Assembly: GCA_025361935.1 (NCBI GenBank)
Contig: JANYJB010000073.1
Location: forward strand, 1-35,723
Reading direction: 5' to 3'
DNA length: 35,723 bases
DNA from: Verrucomicrobiota bacterium
GTDB taxonomy: Bacteria; Verrucomicrobiota; Verrucomicrobiia; Opitutales; Opitutaceae
Of this stretch, positions 15,494 through 23,827 are shown one piece after another (the stretch's first letter is position 1; the number at the start of each line of letters is the position of its first letter). The notes below the pieces were generated by a model. That model saw nothing but the letters and a program-made list of their open reading frames with translations. It had not been told where the DNA came from and searched no databases. A program made the position numbers and the translations under genes.

Positions 15494-17142
15494 GTCTTAA
15501 CGGCCAAACCGCGGCCCGTCCTCGCGTTCTCCTTTTTTGGTCGGCCGTGATCCTGCTGGTGGCGGCCTGCACCACCATCGAGATGTTCCTCGCCCGCCCT
15601 ATGGTGTGGGCCGATTCTGCCGCCGGCTTTCACATCTGGGATTCCATGCGCGTCGGCGCGGCCTGGAACTGTTATGTCGAACCCGACCCCGCGAACATCG
15701 CGGGAAGCCGCGAGGTGTTTCGCACGTGGTGGAGCCCCGGCCAGTATATGCCCGCCGGACTGCTCACGCTTGCGGGCCTCGGACTGGGCGAAGCGGTCAT
15801 CATCGTCACGTTCGCAGGCATACTGGCCGGCCTCGCCGGCTGCTGGCGTCTTTTCAAGACGTGGGGATTTTCCGAGCACGTGGTCATGGTCTCCGTGGCG
15901 CTCATCGGCCTCGGCTGGCACACGTCGTTTCTCTTCGGCATGTTCAACGGCGGCGAACTCGCCTTGTTCGCGGGTTTTCCTTGGATCGCGTGGGCCGCCA
16001 CGCGGCTGGCGGATAAACCGCTCGCACTGCTGGGCGCGCTTCCGCCGCTGTTTTTGATCGGGGCATTTCTCAAGTTGTCGTTTCCCTTGGTCGCCATCGC
16101 ACTATGCGCAGGCCTGTGGCTGGGGCGCGACAGTTCGCCGTGGCGGATCAATGGCCGCGCCTTGCGGCTGGCGGGTGCGCTCGGCGCAGGCTTCGCGGTA
16201 TTTTACGCCGTCCTGTGGATAGTCTTCTTGTCGCGCGGCCCGACGCCGGGCGAGGCGGGCCAGATTGTATGCGCATTGCCTCTCGCCGCCGGATTCAGTT
16301 TCACAGGGCCGCTGCTGGCGACCGGCGCATTCGGATCGCTGATTTCCCGCGCCGTGTTTTTCCCGGGCGCTCCTTTGCTCGCAAGCTGGGACCAACTCGG
16401 AGGCCTCCTCTGCCTGCTCGCCGCGCCCGCCGTCGCCCTGTATGCGCTTGCCTGGAAACATGCCCCCGGCGCCCGTTACCGGGGAATGGTGCTGGGGTTT
16501 GTCACCGGCTACGCCGTGCTGTTCGCCTGGCTGTATTATCGGGGAGCATCAATCAGCATAGACGACCGGCATTTCCGCCCCGCCGCCATCGTCCTTATTC
16601 CCGGTTTGGTGCAGGTTGGCTGGATGACACGCAACGCTTGGTTGCGCCGTATCCTGATTGGCGCCGCCTTGCTTGCGGTGCTTTACGGACTTGTTGGCTT
16701 CGTCAATCGCGCCCGCTACATTCGGAGCACCGACAACGTGGGCGCGCGGGGCTTCACGCAGGGTGGGATCTCCCGATCGGCGACCATTCTCCTCCATTCG
16801 CTCGATCTGAACGCGCCCGATCCGGGCACCGCCATTTTCTACGTTACCTCGCCAAGCTTCGCGCTCGATTTTTCGCGTGTGCGAACCATCCGCACCCATG
16901 CCGAGCAGGAAAACCCGGCGCAACTACGCGCAACTCGCTACCACGGCCGCGTGGAAAACCTGCTCATCGTCAAATCAGCCGCCACCTCGGCCGAACAGAT
17001 CTATGCCATCCTCAGTTCGTTTGTTTCCTACGACCAGTCAGCCTGGCGTTTCCACGACGAGGGTGATTGCCGCCTTTATTATCAGGGCTCATGGCTGGAT
17101 TCCGTCCTTCACGAAAAACCCGTGACGGCCTCTCATCCGTGA
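15490..17142 (+). CDS. Polytopic membrane protein, possible GT-C-type transferase
   Basis: This 550-aa protein has about 10-12 hydrophobic segments between residues 15 and 415, then a roughly 130-residue soluble tail. I do not recognise the family with confidence. After the first helix is a loop with acidic residues (MVWADSAAGFHIWDSM), and later WWSPGQYMPAG. An acidic pair or single Asp in the first extracytoplasmic loop followed by large membrane domains is typical of GT-C (polyprenyl-sugar-using) transferases. Alternatives are a flippase-like or uncharacterised assembly protein. Its ends overlap both neighbours (ATGA upstream, GTGA downstream), so it is firmly part of the locus. Confidence 0.55.
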   Translation: MSLNGQTAARPRVLLFWSAVILLVAACTTIEMFLARPMVWADSAAGFHIWDSMRVGAAWNCYVEPDPANIAGSREVFRTWWSPGQYMPAGLLTLAGLGLGEAVIIVTFAGILAGLAGCWRLFKTWGFSEHVVMVSVALIGLGWHTSFLFGMFNGGELALFAGFPWIAWAATRLADKPLALLGALPPLFLIGAFLKLSFPLVAIALCAGLWLGRDSSPWRINGRALRLAGALGAGFAVFYAVLWIVFLSRGPTPGEAGQIVCALPLAAGFSFTGPLLATGAFGSLISRAVFFPGAPLLASWDQLGGLLCLLAAPAVALYALAWKHAPGARYRGMVLGFVTGYAVLFAWLYYRGASISIDDRHFRPAAIVLIPGLVQVGWMTRNAWLRRILIGAALLAVLYGLVGFVNRARYIRSTDNVGARGFTQGGISRSATILLHSLDLNAPDPGTAIFYVTSPSFALDFSRVRTIRTHAEQENPAQLRATRYHGRVENLLIVKSAATSAEQIYAILSSFVSYDQSAWRFHDEGDCRLYYQGSWLDSVLHEKPVTASHP

Positions 17143-18113
17143 CGTCGATGATCATGCCCCCGCTCGTTTCCATCCTCATCCCCTGCCACAACGCCGGCCG
17201 ATGGGTCGCCGCGACGCTCGACTCCGCCCTCGCGCAGACCTGGGCCCGCACCGAGATCATCGTCGTGGACGACGGCTCGTGCGACGACAGCGCCGACGTT
17301 GTCGCCCGCTACGCCGGCCGCGGAGTGAAGCTTATCACGCAGCCCAATCGCGGGGCCAGCGCTGCACGCAACGCCGCCCTCGCCGCCGCCAAAGGTGACT
17401 TCATCCAGTTTCTCGACGCCGACGACCTCATCGCACCCGACAAGATCGCGCTCCAGATGCAGCGCCTGATCTCCGCGTCGCTCCTCCACATGGCGTCGGG
17501 CGAATGGGCCAGGTTCACCGACGATCCCGCCAAGGCTGAGTTTGCCGGAGAACCCACCTGGCGCGATTTGAGCGGCCTCGAATTCCAGCTTCTTCACTAC
17601 GAGGCAGGCTGGATGATGCAGCCCGCCGCCTGGCTCTGCCCGCGCGCCCTGCTTGATGAAGCCGGCCCATGGGACGAAACGCTCTCGCTCAATGACGACG
17701 GCGAATATTTCAACCGCGTCATGCTCGCCTCCGCCGGCATTCTTTTTTGCCCGGGATCGCGCACCTATTATCGTTCGGGTGTCGCCGGCAGCCTCAGCCG
17801 CCGCGTCGATGCCGTCTCCCTGCGCTCCCTTTGGAAATCCAACGAACTCAACTGCGACCGCCTGCTCGCCGCCGCCGGTCGCAGCTCCCGCGCGAAAAAC
17901 GCCGCCGCCAACGGCTGGCAGCGGATCGCCTTTCTGGTTTACCCCGCGCTACCCGCGCTCGCCGATGCCGCCGAGGTCCGCATGCGCGCGCTCGGCGGCA
18001 CCACCTTCCCCATGCCCGTAGGCCCCACGTTCAGGCGGCTCGCCCGCGTCACCGGCTGGCGGCTGGCCAAACGCATTCACGACCTGACGCTGCGCCCCTC
18101 CACAAAAACATGA
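17139..18113 (+). CDS. GT2-family glycosyltransferase, paralogue 1, GTG start
   Basis: This 324-aa protein has the GT-A nucleotide-binding layout: VSILIPCHNAGRW at the start, VVDDGS (42-47) and FLDADD (91-96). The GTG at 17139 overlaps the preceding stop (GTGA), matching the coupling style of the locus; ATG 17148 or 17154 are alternatives and all keep the GT2 core. It resembles the GT2 at 22855-23820 over nearly its whole length, including a shared YYRSG-x-A-x-SLSR segment, so the two are paralogues. The substrate is unknown. Confidence 0.87.
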   Translation: MTSMIMPPLVSILIPCHNAGRWVAATLDSALAQTWARTEIIVVDDGSCDDSADVVARYAGRGVKLITQPNRGASAARNAALAAAKGDFIQFLDADDLIAPDKIALQMQRLISASLLHMASGEWARFTDDPAKAEFAGEPTWRDLSGLEFQLLHYEAGWMMQPAAWLCPRALLDEAGPWDETLSLNDDGEYFNRVMLASAGILFCPGSRTYYRSGVAGSLSRRVDAVSLRSLWKSNELNCDRLLAAAGRSSRAKNAAANGWQRIAFLVYPALPALADAAEVRMRALGGTTFPMPVGPTFRRLARVTGWRLAKRIHDLTLRPSTKT

Positions 18114-18910
18114 ACCACCCTGAAACATTGGCGGGCCACGTCGCCGCTTACGCCAACACGGCCGAGGGCAACGACGCGGTTTTCCATCACTTCACCGCGC
18201 AGACCGCCGCCACGCCCCTTCTCGCCGCGCACCGTCGCCATGTTGACGAGCACAAGCTCGGCTACGGCGACCCCGCCTTCCACTATATGTGGCTTCTCCT
18301 TCTGCAGGCGGCGGCGGAGAAATTTCCGAACGTGCGCTGCCTTGAGATCGGCGTCTTCAAGGGCCAGGTCGTCTCCCTCTGGTCGCTCCTCGCCCGCGAA
18401 CTCAAGCTCTCCGCCGAAATCCACGCGCTCACTCCCCTCGCCGGCAACCCGCCGCCTCCGCTCAACCTCTGGAGCCGTCTCCGCTACCGGCTGGATCGCG
18501 ACTATCGCGAGCAGGTGAAGACCGGGAATTTTTACGTCAACGAAGACTACGAGGCCGTCGTCCGCGCCCACTTTGCCCACCACGGGCTCTCCTTCGACAC
18601 CGTCCGCCTGCACCGAGGCTATTCGACCGACCCGGCCATTCTGAAAAACCTTTCCGACGCCCGCTTCGAAATCATCTACGTGGATGGCGACCACCGCGAG
18701 GCCGGCGCGCGCCACGACTTCGCCACCTTCGGCGCCAAGGTCGTGCCCGGCGGCTGGCTCGTGGCCGACGACGCCGCCGCCGATCTGCCCGGCACCGCCT
18801 TCTGGAAGGGCTATCCCGAGGTTACGTCCGCGCTTTCCGAACTCGCCCCGCTGGGCTTCGTCAATATCCTCAACATCGGCCACAACCGAGTCTTCCAGCG
18901 CATTGGTTGA
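18110..18910 (+). CDS. Class I SAM-dependent methyltransferase
   Basis: This 266-aa protein contains a SAM-binding loop, CLEIGVFKGQVVSLW (about 79-93), and FEIIYVDGDHREAGARHD, the DGxH motif of the Methyltransf_24/cephalosporin-hydroxylase-like group. VVPGGWLVADD follows at the strand after the active site. The start ATG 18110 overlaps the GT2 stop (ATGA) and excludes upstream arginine-rich sequence that is a frame shadow. The target is likely a sugar or a sugar precursor, inferred from context only. Confidence 0.78.
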   Translation: MNHPETLAGHVAAYANTAEGNDAVFHHFTAQTAATPLLAAHRRHVDEHKLGYGDPAFHYMWLLLLQAAAEKFPNVRCLEIGVFKGQVVSLWSLLARELKLSAEIHALTPLAGNPPPPLNLWSRLRYRLDRDYREQVKTGNFYVNEDYEAVVRAHFAHHGLSFDTVRLHRGYSTDPAILKNLSDARFEIIYVDGDHREAGARHDFATFGAKVVPGGWLVADDAAADLPGTAFWKGYPEVTSALSELAPLGFVNILNIGHNRVFQRIG

Positions 18911-18922
18911 TCTCGTTTAACC

Positions 18923-19990
18923 ATGGCCGTCGTCCGCATTTTCCTGCTCACCTACCGGCGCAACCGGCTCCTGCAACGCTCGCTCGACAGCCTGCTGGCG
19001 CAGACGTTCACCGACTGGGTGTGCGAACTCCACAACGACGACCCCGACGACCCGTTCCCCGCCGAACTCGTCGCACGCACCGCCGACCCGCGCATCACGA
19101 TTCATCCGCACCTTGCCAACTGGGGCCCGACCCAAAGTTTCAATCACGTCTTCGCCGGCGGCCCCGAGCCTTACGCCAGCCTTCTCGAGGACGACAACTG
19201 GTGGGAACCCGGTTTCCTCGCCGCCGCCCTCCCGGTCATCCAAGCGCATCCCACCGCCTCAATGATCTGGGCCAACATGCATGTCTGGCGCGAAGAAACC
19301 GACGGCGGCTGGACTGACACCGGCCATACGATCTGGGCAACACCAGACAGCGGCGAAACCAGGCCGCGCGTGTTCCGCTGGCCCGAGGCTCTCCAGGCTT
19401 TCGACGGTTTGCACTCGAACGGCGCGATGATCTTCCGCCCGCTCGCCTTCAGCCCGATGTCCGTGGCCGCAAGCACGCCGCTTTCGATCATCGAACCCGT
19501 GCGCGAACGCGCCGCCACCGGCGAACTGATTCTCCTGCCAACCCCGCTCGCCAATTTCGCGCTGACCCTCGAAACCTCCCGCAGCAAAAGCCGTGTCCGC
19601 TGGCTCCAGAGCCGGTTGCTGCAAACCACCTCGTTCCTCGAAGCCGTCCCCGTGGATGACACCAGCCTCACCGCGTTCTGGGCGCGGCTCCGGGAGCAGA
19701 CTCCGCGAAACACCAATCTGCTTTTTCTGACCGCGATCGCGTTGCGCCGCCCCCGTCTTCTCAAACCCGCCCGGCCGGCAGACTGGTTGCGGTTTATCCT
19801 CAACTTCGGTCGGCACCCCGCCGACAACCTCGGTGGACTTCTATTTAAACGGAATAAGTCCGAAGTGTGGCTCTGGTTTTGTCAAAACACCAAAATCGCC
19901 CGCCTGTGCACGGCCCCCCTCCTGCTGGACAAGCAGGCGCAGCCTCCGGTCCAATGTCCTCCCGATAAACACCACTCGCCTTCCCCATGA
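18923..19990 (+). CDS. GT2-like glycosyltransferase
   Basis: This 355-aa protein begins MAVVRIFLLTYRRNRLLQRS, a GT2-type first strand and helix. Instead of VDDGS it has ELHNDDPDDP (35-44). The second acidic cluster is LLEDDNWWEPGF (88-99), which fits the DxD-like metal site of GT-A enzymes in a variant form. The C-terminal 150 residues are Arg/Leu-rich with no recognised domain. A spacer of 12 bp separates it from the methyltransferase gene, and its stop overlaps the next start by ATGA. Confidence 0.72.
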   Translation: MAVVRIFLLTYRRNRLLQRSLDSLLAQTFTDWVCELHNDDPDDPFPAELVARTADPRITIHPHLANWGPTQSFNHVFAGGPEPYASLLEDDNWWEPGFLAAALPVIQAHPTASMIWANMHVWREETDGGWTDTGHTIWATPDSGETRPRVFRWPEALQAFDGLHSNGAMIFRPLAFSPMSVAASTPLSIIEPVRERAATGELILLPTPLANFALTLETSRSKSRVRWLQSRLLQTTSFLEAVPVDDTSLTAFWARLREQTPRNTNLLFLTAIALRRPRLLKPARPADWLRFILNFGRHPADNLGGLLFKRNKSEVWLWFCQNTKIARLCTAPLLLDKQAQPPVQCPPDKHHSPSP

Positions 19991-20934
19991 GTCTCCCCGG
20001 CCGGATCGCCTACCAACTCTACCACCGCCCCGTCGGCGCGGTTAGAAATTGCCTGCGTCACGGAGGACCGTTCGTCATGCGGGCAACCGAGCGCGGCCGT
20101 GGGGAAATGGAAGCCGCCGCCGCCACCCTCGCGCCGCTCTCGCTGCCAGCCGCGCCGGACGACTGCGTGCTGCACCTCATGACCGGTCGGCGGTTTTGGT
20201 ATCAGACGGCGTTTTGCCTGCACACCTTCGCACGCCACGCCGGCGTCGCCGTGCGCGCCGAAATTTACGACGACGGATCACTCGACGAACAGCATCGCGC
20301 CTGGTTGCAACGCCTCGGCCTGCCCGTCGTCTTCCACGAAAGCGCCACACTCCGTGCGCGCCTCGACCGCCTGCTCCCCGCCGACCGCTACCCCGTGCTT
20401 CACGAGCGCTGGCTCAACTACCCCAACATCCGGAAACTCATAGACGTCCACCTCGGCTCGCGCGGTTGGAAACTCGTCATCGACTCCGACCTTCTTTTCT
20501 TCCGCAGACCGGACGTCCTGCTGTCATGGCTCGCCGCGCCCGATCGCCCGCTGCACGCCGTGGACTGCGCCGAGTCCTACGGTTACTCCCGCCCGCTGTT
20601 GGAAAAACTTGCCGGCGCGCTCATCCCTCCGCTCGTCAACGTCGGCTTGTGCGGCCTGCGCAGCGACTCCCTCGACTGGGACGAGCTCGAACGCTGGTGC
20701 GCCGAACTTCACGCCAAGGAAAACACCAGCTATTACCTGGAGCAGGCCCTCGCCGCCATGCTCGTGGCGCGCGAAGCCGGCGGATGCATCGTCGCGCCGA
20801 AAGGCGACTACGTCACCCTGCCCCGCCCCTCCGAAATCACCGCACCGACCGCCGTCATGCACCATTACGTGGACACCGCCAAACGCGGCTACTTCCAGGA
20901 AGCCTGGCGACACGCGCTGACTCACTCCCTTTGA
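19987..20934 (+). CDS. Predicted GT-A-fold glycosyltransferase
   Basis: This 315-aa protein has a clear DxD site in WKLVIDSDLLFFRRPD (161-176). It also has LHLMTGRRFWYQTAFCLHTF (62-81) and AEIYDDGSLD (91-100), the latter resembling the D-D-G-S strand of GT-A enzymes. An N-terminal MSLPGRIAYQLYHRPVGAVR may be a membrane-associating helix. I do not place it in a numbered family with confidence. It is overlapped at both ends, ATGA upstream and TTGA downstream. Confidence 0.65.
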   Translation: MSLPGRIAYQLYHRPVGAVRNCLRHGGPFVMRATERGRGEMEAAAATLAPLSLPAAPDDCVLHLMTGRRFWYQTAFCLHTFARHAGVAVRAEIYDDGSLDEQHRAWLQRLGLPVVFHESATLRARLDRLLPADRYPVLHERWLNYPNIRKLIDVHLGSRGWKLVIDSDLLFFRRPDVLLSWLAAPDRPLHAVDCAESYGYSRPLLEKLAGALIPPLVNVGLCGLRSDSLDWDELERWCAELHAKENTSYYLEQALAAMLVAREAGGCIVAPKGDYVTLPRPSEITAPTAVMHHYVDTAKRGYFQEAWRHALTHSL

Positions 20935-21740
20935 CCGACGCCCGGCAAACCGCCCAGTTTCTTTGGATCGGAGGATCACTCTCCACCATGGAGCGATTGT
21001 GCCTGCGCTCCTTCCTCGACCACGGCTACGACGTAAATCTCTACACCTACGGCGACGTTGCCGGCGTGCCGGTCGGCGTGCGCCTGATGGACGGTTGCGA
21101 GATTCTCCCGCGCGAACGGATTTTTACCAACGCAAAGGGCTTCGGCAAGGGAAGCTACGCCAATTTTTCCGACCTCTTCCGCTACCATCTTCTGCACAAG
21201 CGGGGCGGCTGGTGGTTCGACATGGATTTCGTTTCCATCAGGCGACTGCCGCCGCCAGACGGCTTGTGGTTTGCATCCAGTTTCGAAGGCAAAGGCGGAG
21301 CCTGCGCCAACTGCTGCGCCATCCATGTGCCTCCGGGCCATCCAGTCATGGCCCATCTCTGCGACGAAGCCGAGAAAGCCATGCAGGCGGGCGATCTCTC
21401 GTTTGGCCAGATCGGGCCGTATCTTATCCAGCGCCTCATGCGCGAGCAGTCCCTGCAATCCCATCTCGCGCCCTGGTGGGAGTTTTGTCCCTACCCCCAG
21501 CAGCAGATTTTCCTGACCGCCTACCAAGGGAACCTCGTCTGCGTTAAAAACCTGCTGCGCCAGATAAAATATTTCCTCAGGCAATTATTCTCCCCGGTTT
21601 TCCGCGCCGGCTATATCCGCCAAGGCACGCGGGCCGTGCATTTGCACAACGAATGCTGGCGTGCGGACAAACGCGACAAAAACGCCCGCTTCCACCCGTT
21701 CTGCCTCTACGAACGCCTCAAACGCCGCCACCACGCATGA
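20931..21740 (+). CDS. GT32-like glycosyltransferase with DxD motif, TTG start
   Basis: This 269-aa protein starts FLWIGGSLSTMERLCLRSFL (10-29), as in the Gly_transf_sug/capsular synthesis group. It carries the signature AxxSDLxRYxxLxxxGGxxxDxD as YANFSDLFRYHLLHKRGG followed by WWFDMDF (76-100). The first in-frame ATG (20988) would remove the FLWIGG strand, so TTG 20931, which overlaps the previous stop as TTGA, is the likely start. GGACANCCAIHVPPGHP near residue 120 matches the region after the active site. It is probably a hexosyltransferase; the sugar is unknown. Confidence 0.8.
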   Translation: MTDARQTAQFLWIGGSLSTMERLCLRSFLDHGYDVNLYTYGDVAGVPVGVRLMDGCEILPRERIFTNAKGFGKGSYANFSDLFRYHLLHKRGGWWFDMDFVSIRRLPPPDGLWFASSFEGKGGACANCCAIHVPPGHPVMAHLCDEAEKAMQAGDLSFGQIGPYLIQRLMREQSLQSHLAPWWEFCPYPQQQIFLTAYQGNLVCVKNLLRQIKYFLRQLFSPVFRAGYIRQGTRAVHLHNECWRADKRDKNARFHPFCLYERLKRRHHA

Positions 21741-22858
21741 GCCCGTCCGCTTCCGGTCCCCGCGTGATCCCCCCGCGCCGAGTGGTATTTGTTTGCTCGA
21801 CACCTCCGGGTCACGGCATCCAGAGCCAGCCGGTTTTGCGCCGCCATCTCGCCCGGCTCACCCACCGCGTCGATGTTGTTTGCTGCCACTTCGAGCCGCC
21901 ATCCGAGCCGCCTCCAACAGGCGTGATACTGCATCTCATGCCCAGGCGCTGCTGGTATTTCCCCCCTGTCCGACGCTGGCTGCCCCGCTCGCTGAAAATC
22001 AATCACCTGCTGCGGGCCAACCAGCTCACCCGCTCCCTGAAACTGGGGCCGGACGACGCCATCCTCTGCTGCTCTCATGCCGAGGAACCTGTCATCGCCG
22101 CCGCCCTCGCCCGCCGTTCCGGAGCCAGCCTGCATCTCCTCGTTCATGATCTCTGGAGCGAGGAACGCGCCGCCGTTTTTGCCGACGCATTCGGCGCAGC
22201 GGCCTCGGTCAACGTGGTCACCGAGGAACTCTCCGCCGCCGTTGCCGCCCGGTTCGGTGTGGTTGCCAATGTGTTTCTCCCTATCGGGGAGGATCCGATC
22301 CCCCCGCCGCTCGTCCTACCCGGCCAGCTCCCCTTCTCCGACCGTCTCGGCATCGCCGGCAGCCTGCCTGATTCCTATATCCGCGAGGCGCTCGCGCTCG
22401 GTCCGGCGGTCTTCGCTCTGGGCGGTTCACCGGAAATAGCCTCCGCCCGACTCCAGTGTGCGCCCCGCCTGCCGGACAACCGGGAAGCCCTTCTTCTCCT
22501 ACAAAACAAATGCCGCGCCCTGCTCGTTTTCCAACCCGACAACGACGGCAGCTACTCACGTTTTTCATTCCCGAGCAAATTCATCGACTTCGCCCAGACC
22601 GGCCTGCCGATCATCCTGAAGGCTCCGCCGCACTCCCCCCTTGGCCGATGGGCGCTGAGCCGGCAGTGGGCGACCTACATTAGCGGAGACGACGATATCG
22701 ACGGTCTAACCCGCGCTCGCAAACTCTTCACCGATTCGGCGGCCTGGCACGCCGCAGCAGACGCCACCCGCTCGCTCGCTTCCGAAGAATTCTCCGCCAA
22801 TCGCATCCAGATGATGCTCGAAAAATCCCTCGGCCTGGAGTCGGCCCCATCACCATGA
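21737..22858 (+). CDS. Putative GT-B glycosyltransferase, weak family match
   Basis: This 373-aa protein starts with a Rossmann-like strand, RVVFVCSTPPGHGIQSQPVL. It has a central LHLLVHDLWSEERA and NVVTEELSAAVAARFG, a typical acceptor-domain end of GT-B enzymes. In the C-terminal half, FPSKFIDFAQTGLPIILKAPP takes the place of the GT4 EX7E helix; this K-F/Y-x-x-Gly-x-P form occurs in other GT-B groups. The start and stop each overlap neighbours by ATGA. Function is inferred from the fold and the location. Confidence 0.6.
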   Translation: MSPSASGPRVIPPRRVVFVCSTPPGHGIQSQPVLRRHLARLTHRVDVVCCHFEPPSEPPPTGVILHLMPRRCWYFPPVRRWLPRSLKINHLLRANQLTRSLKLGPDDAILCCSHAEEPVIAAALARRSGASLHLLVHDLWSEERAAVFADAFGAAASVNVVTEELSAAVAARFGVVANVFLPIGEDPIPPPLVLPGQLPFSDRLGIAGSLPDSYIREALALGPAVFALGGSPEIASARLQCAPRLPDNREALLLLQNKCRALLVFQPDNDGSYSRFSFPSKFIDFAQTGLPIILKAPPHSPLGRWALSRQWATYISGDDDIDGLTRARKLFTDSAAWHAAADATRSLASEEFSANRIQMMLEKSLGLESAPSP

Positions 22859-23820
22859 ACGGCGAAGTCCCACTCGTCTCCATCGTCATGCCGGCATTCA
22901 ACGCCGCCCGCTGGCTCCCCGCCGCGCTCGACTCCGCCCTCGCCCAGACCTACCCGCATTTTGAACTCATCGTGGTGGACGACGGCTCCACCGACGACAC
23001 GCCCGCCATCCTCGAAACCTACCGCGTCAGACACGGTATTAGCGTGATCACCCAGACCAACCAGGGCCAGTCCGCCGCCGCCAACCGCGGCCTCGCCGAG
23101 TCCTGCGGCGACTACGTGAAGTTTTTCGACGCAGACGACGTGATGTCCTCATGCATGATCGCCGCCCAAGTCGCCGCCCTCGCCAACCACCCCGGCTGCG
23201 TCGCCTACGGCACGTGGGGCCGGTTTTACGACCATCCCGACCAAGCCGTCTTCACGCCTCACCCCGGCTGGCACGACAGCCCGCCCCTCGACTGGATCGT
23301 CGAAACCTGGACCGACACCGAGCCCATGTATCAATGCGCACTCTTCCTTTTGCCCCGCGAACTCCTCCGCCGCGCCGGCGGCTGGGACGAACGTCTCGGC
23401 CTCATCAACGACTTTGAATTTTTCACCCGCCTTGTCCTGAACAGCCGGGGAATCGTCTTCACACCCGAAGCACGCCTCTACTACCGCTCCGGCCTTGCCG
23501 ACAGCCTTTCGCGCACCAAAAACCGCACCGCCCTCGCCTCCGGCCTTTTATCCAACCAGCTCGCCATCGCCCATCTCCTCGCCGTAGAAAACAGCCCGCG
23601 CACCCGTCGGCTGGGAGCAAATCTTCTCCAGAATTACGCCTTCAGTTTTTACCCCAATTGCCGCGACCTGGCCCGCGAGGCATTGACGCAGGCGTCCGCG
23701 CTCGGCGGCTCGGACCTGCTTCCGCGCGGCGGCCGGGGTTTCAAAACAACCTGCCGACTATTCGGCTGGCGTGCCGCCCTCGTGCTACGTTCTTGGCTCG
23801 GAAATCGCCACGGCTCTTAA
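22855..23820 (+). CDS. GT2-family glycosyltransferase, paralogue 2
   Basis: This 321-aa protein has VSIVMPAFNAARW at its N-terminus, VVDDGS (40-45) and FFDADD (90-95). It is similar across its length to the GT2 at 17139-18113: DSALAQT, the DADD site, a conserved aromatic region, and YYRSG-L-ADSLSR at about 218-228. The duplicate pair suggests two related linkages in the repeat unit. It begins with an ATGA overlap and ends 7 bp before the next gene. Confidence 0.9.
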   Translation: MNGEVPLVSIVMPAFNAARWLPAALDSALAQTYPHFELIVVDDGSTDDTPAILETYRVRHGISVITQTNQGQSAAANRGLAESCGDYVKFFDADDVMSSCMIAAQVAALANHPGCVAYGTWGRFYDHPDQAVFTPHPGWHDSPPLDWIVETWTDTEPMYQCALFLLPRELLRRAGGWDERLGLINDFEFFTRLVLNSRGIVFTPEARLYYRSGLADSLSRTKNRTALASGLLSNQLAIAHLLAVENSPRTRRLGANLLQNYAFSFYPNCRDLAREALTQASALGGSDLLPRGGRGFKTTCRLFGWRAALVLRSWLGNRHGS

Positions 23821-23827
23821 TCCTCCC

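Noticed and set aside
20049..20930. Upstream extension of the GT32-like frame
   Set aside because: Arg-rich shadow of the preceding gene; TTG 20931 fits the overlap pattern and the domain start.
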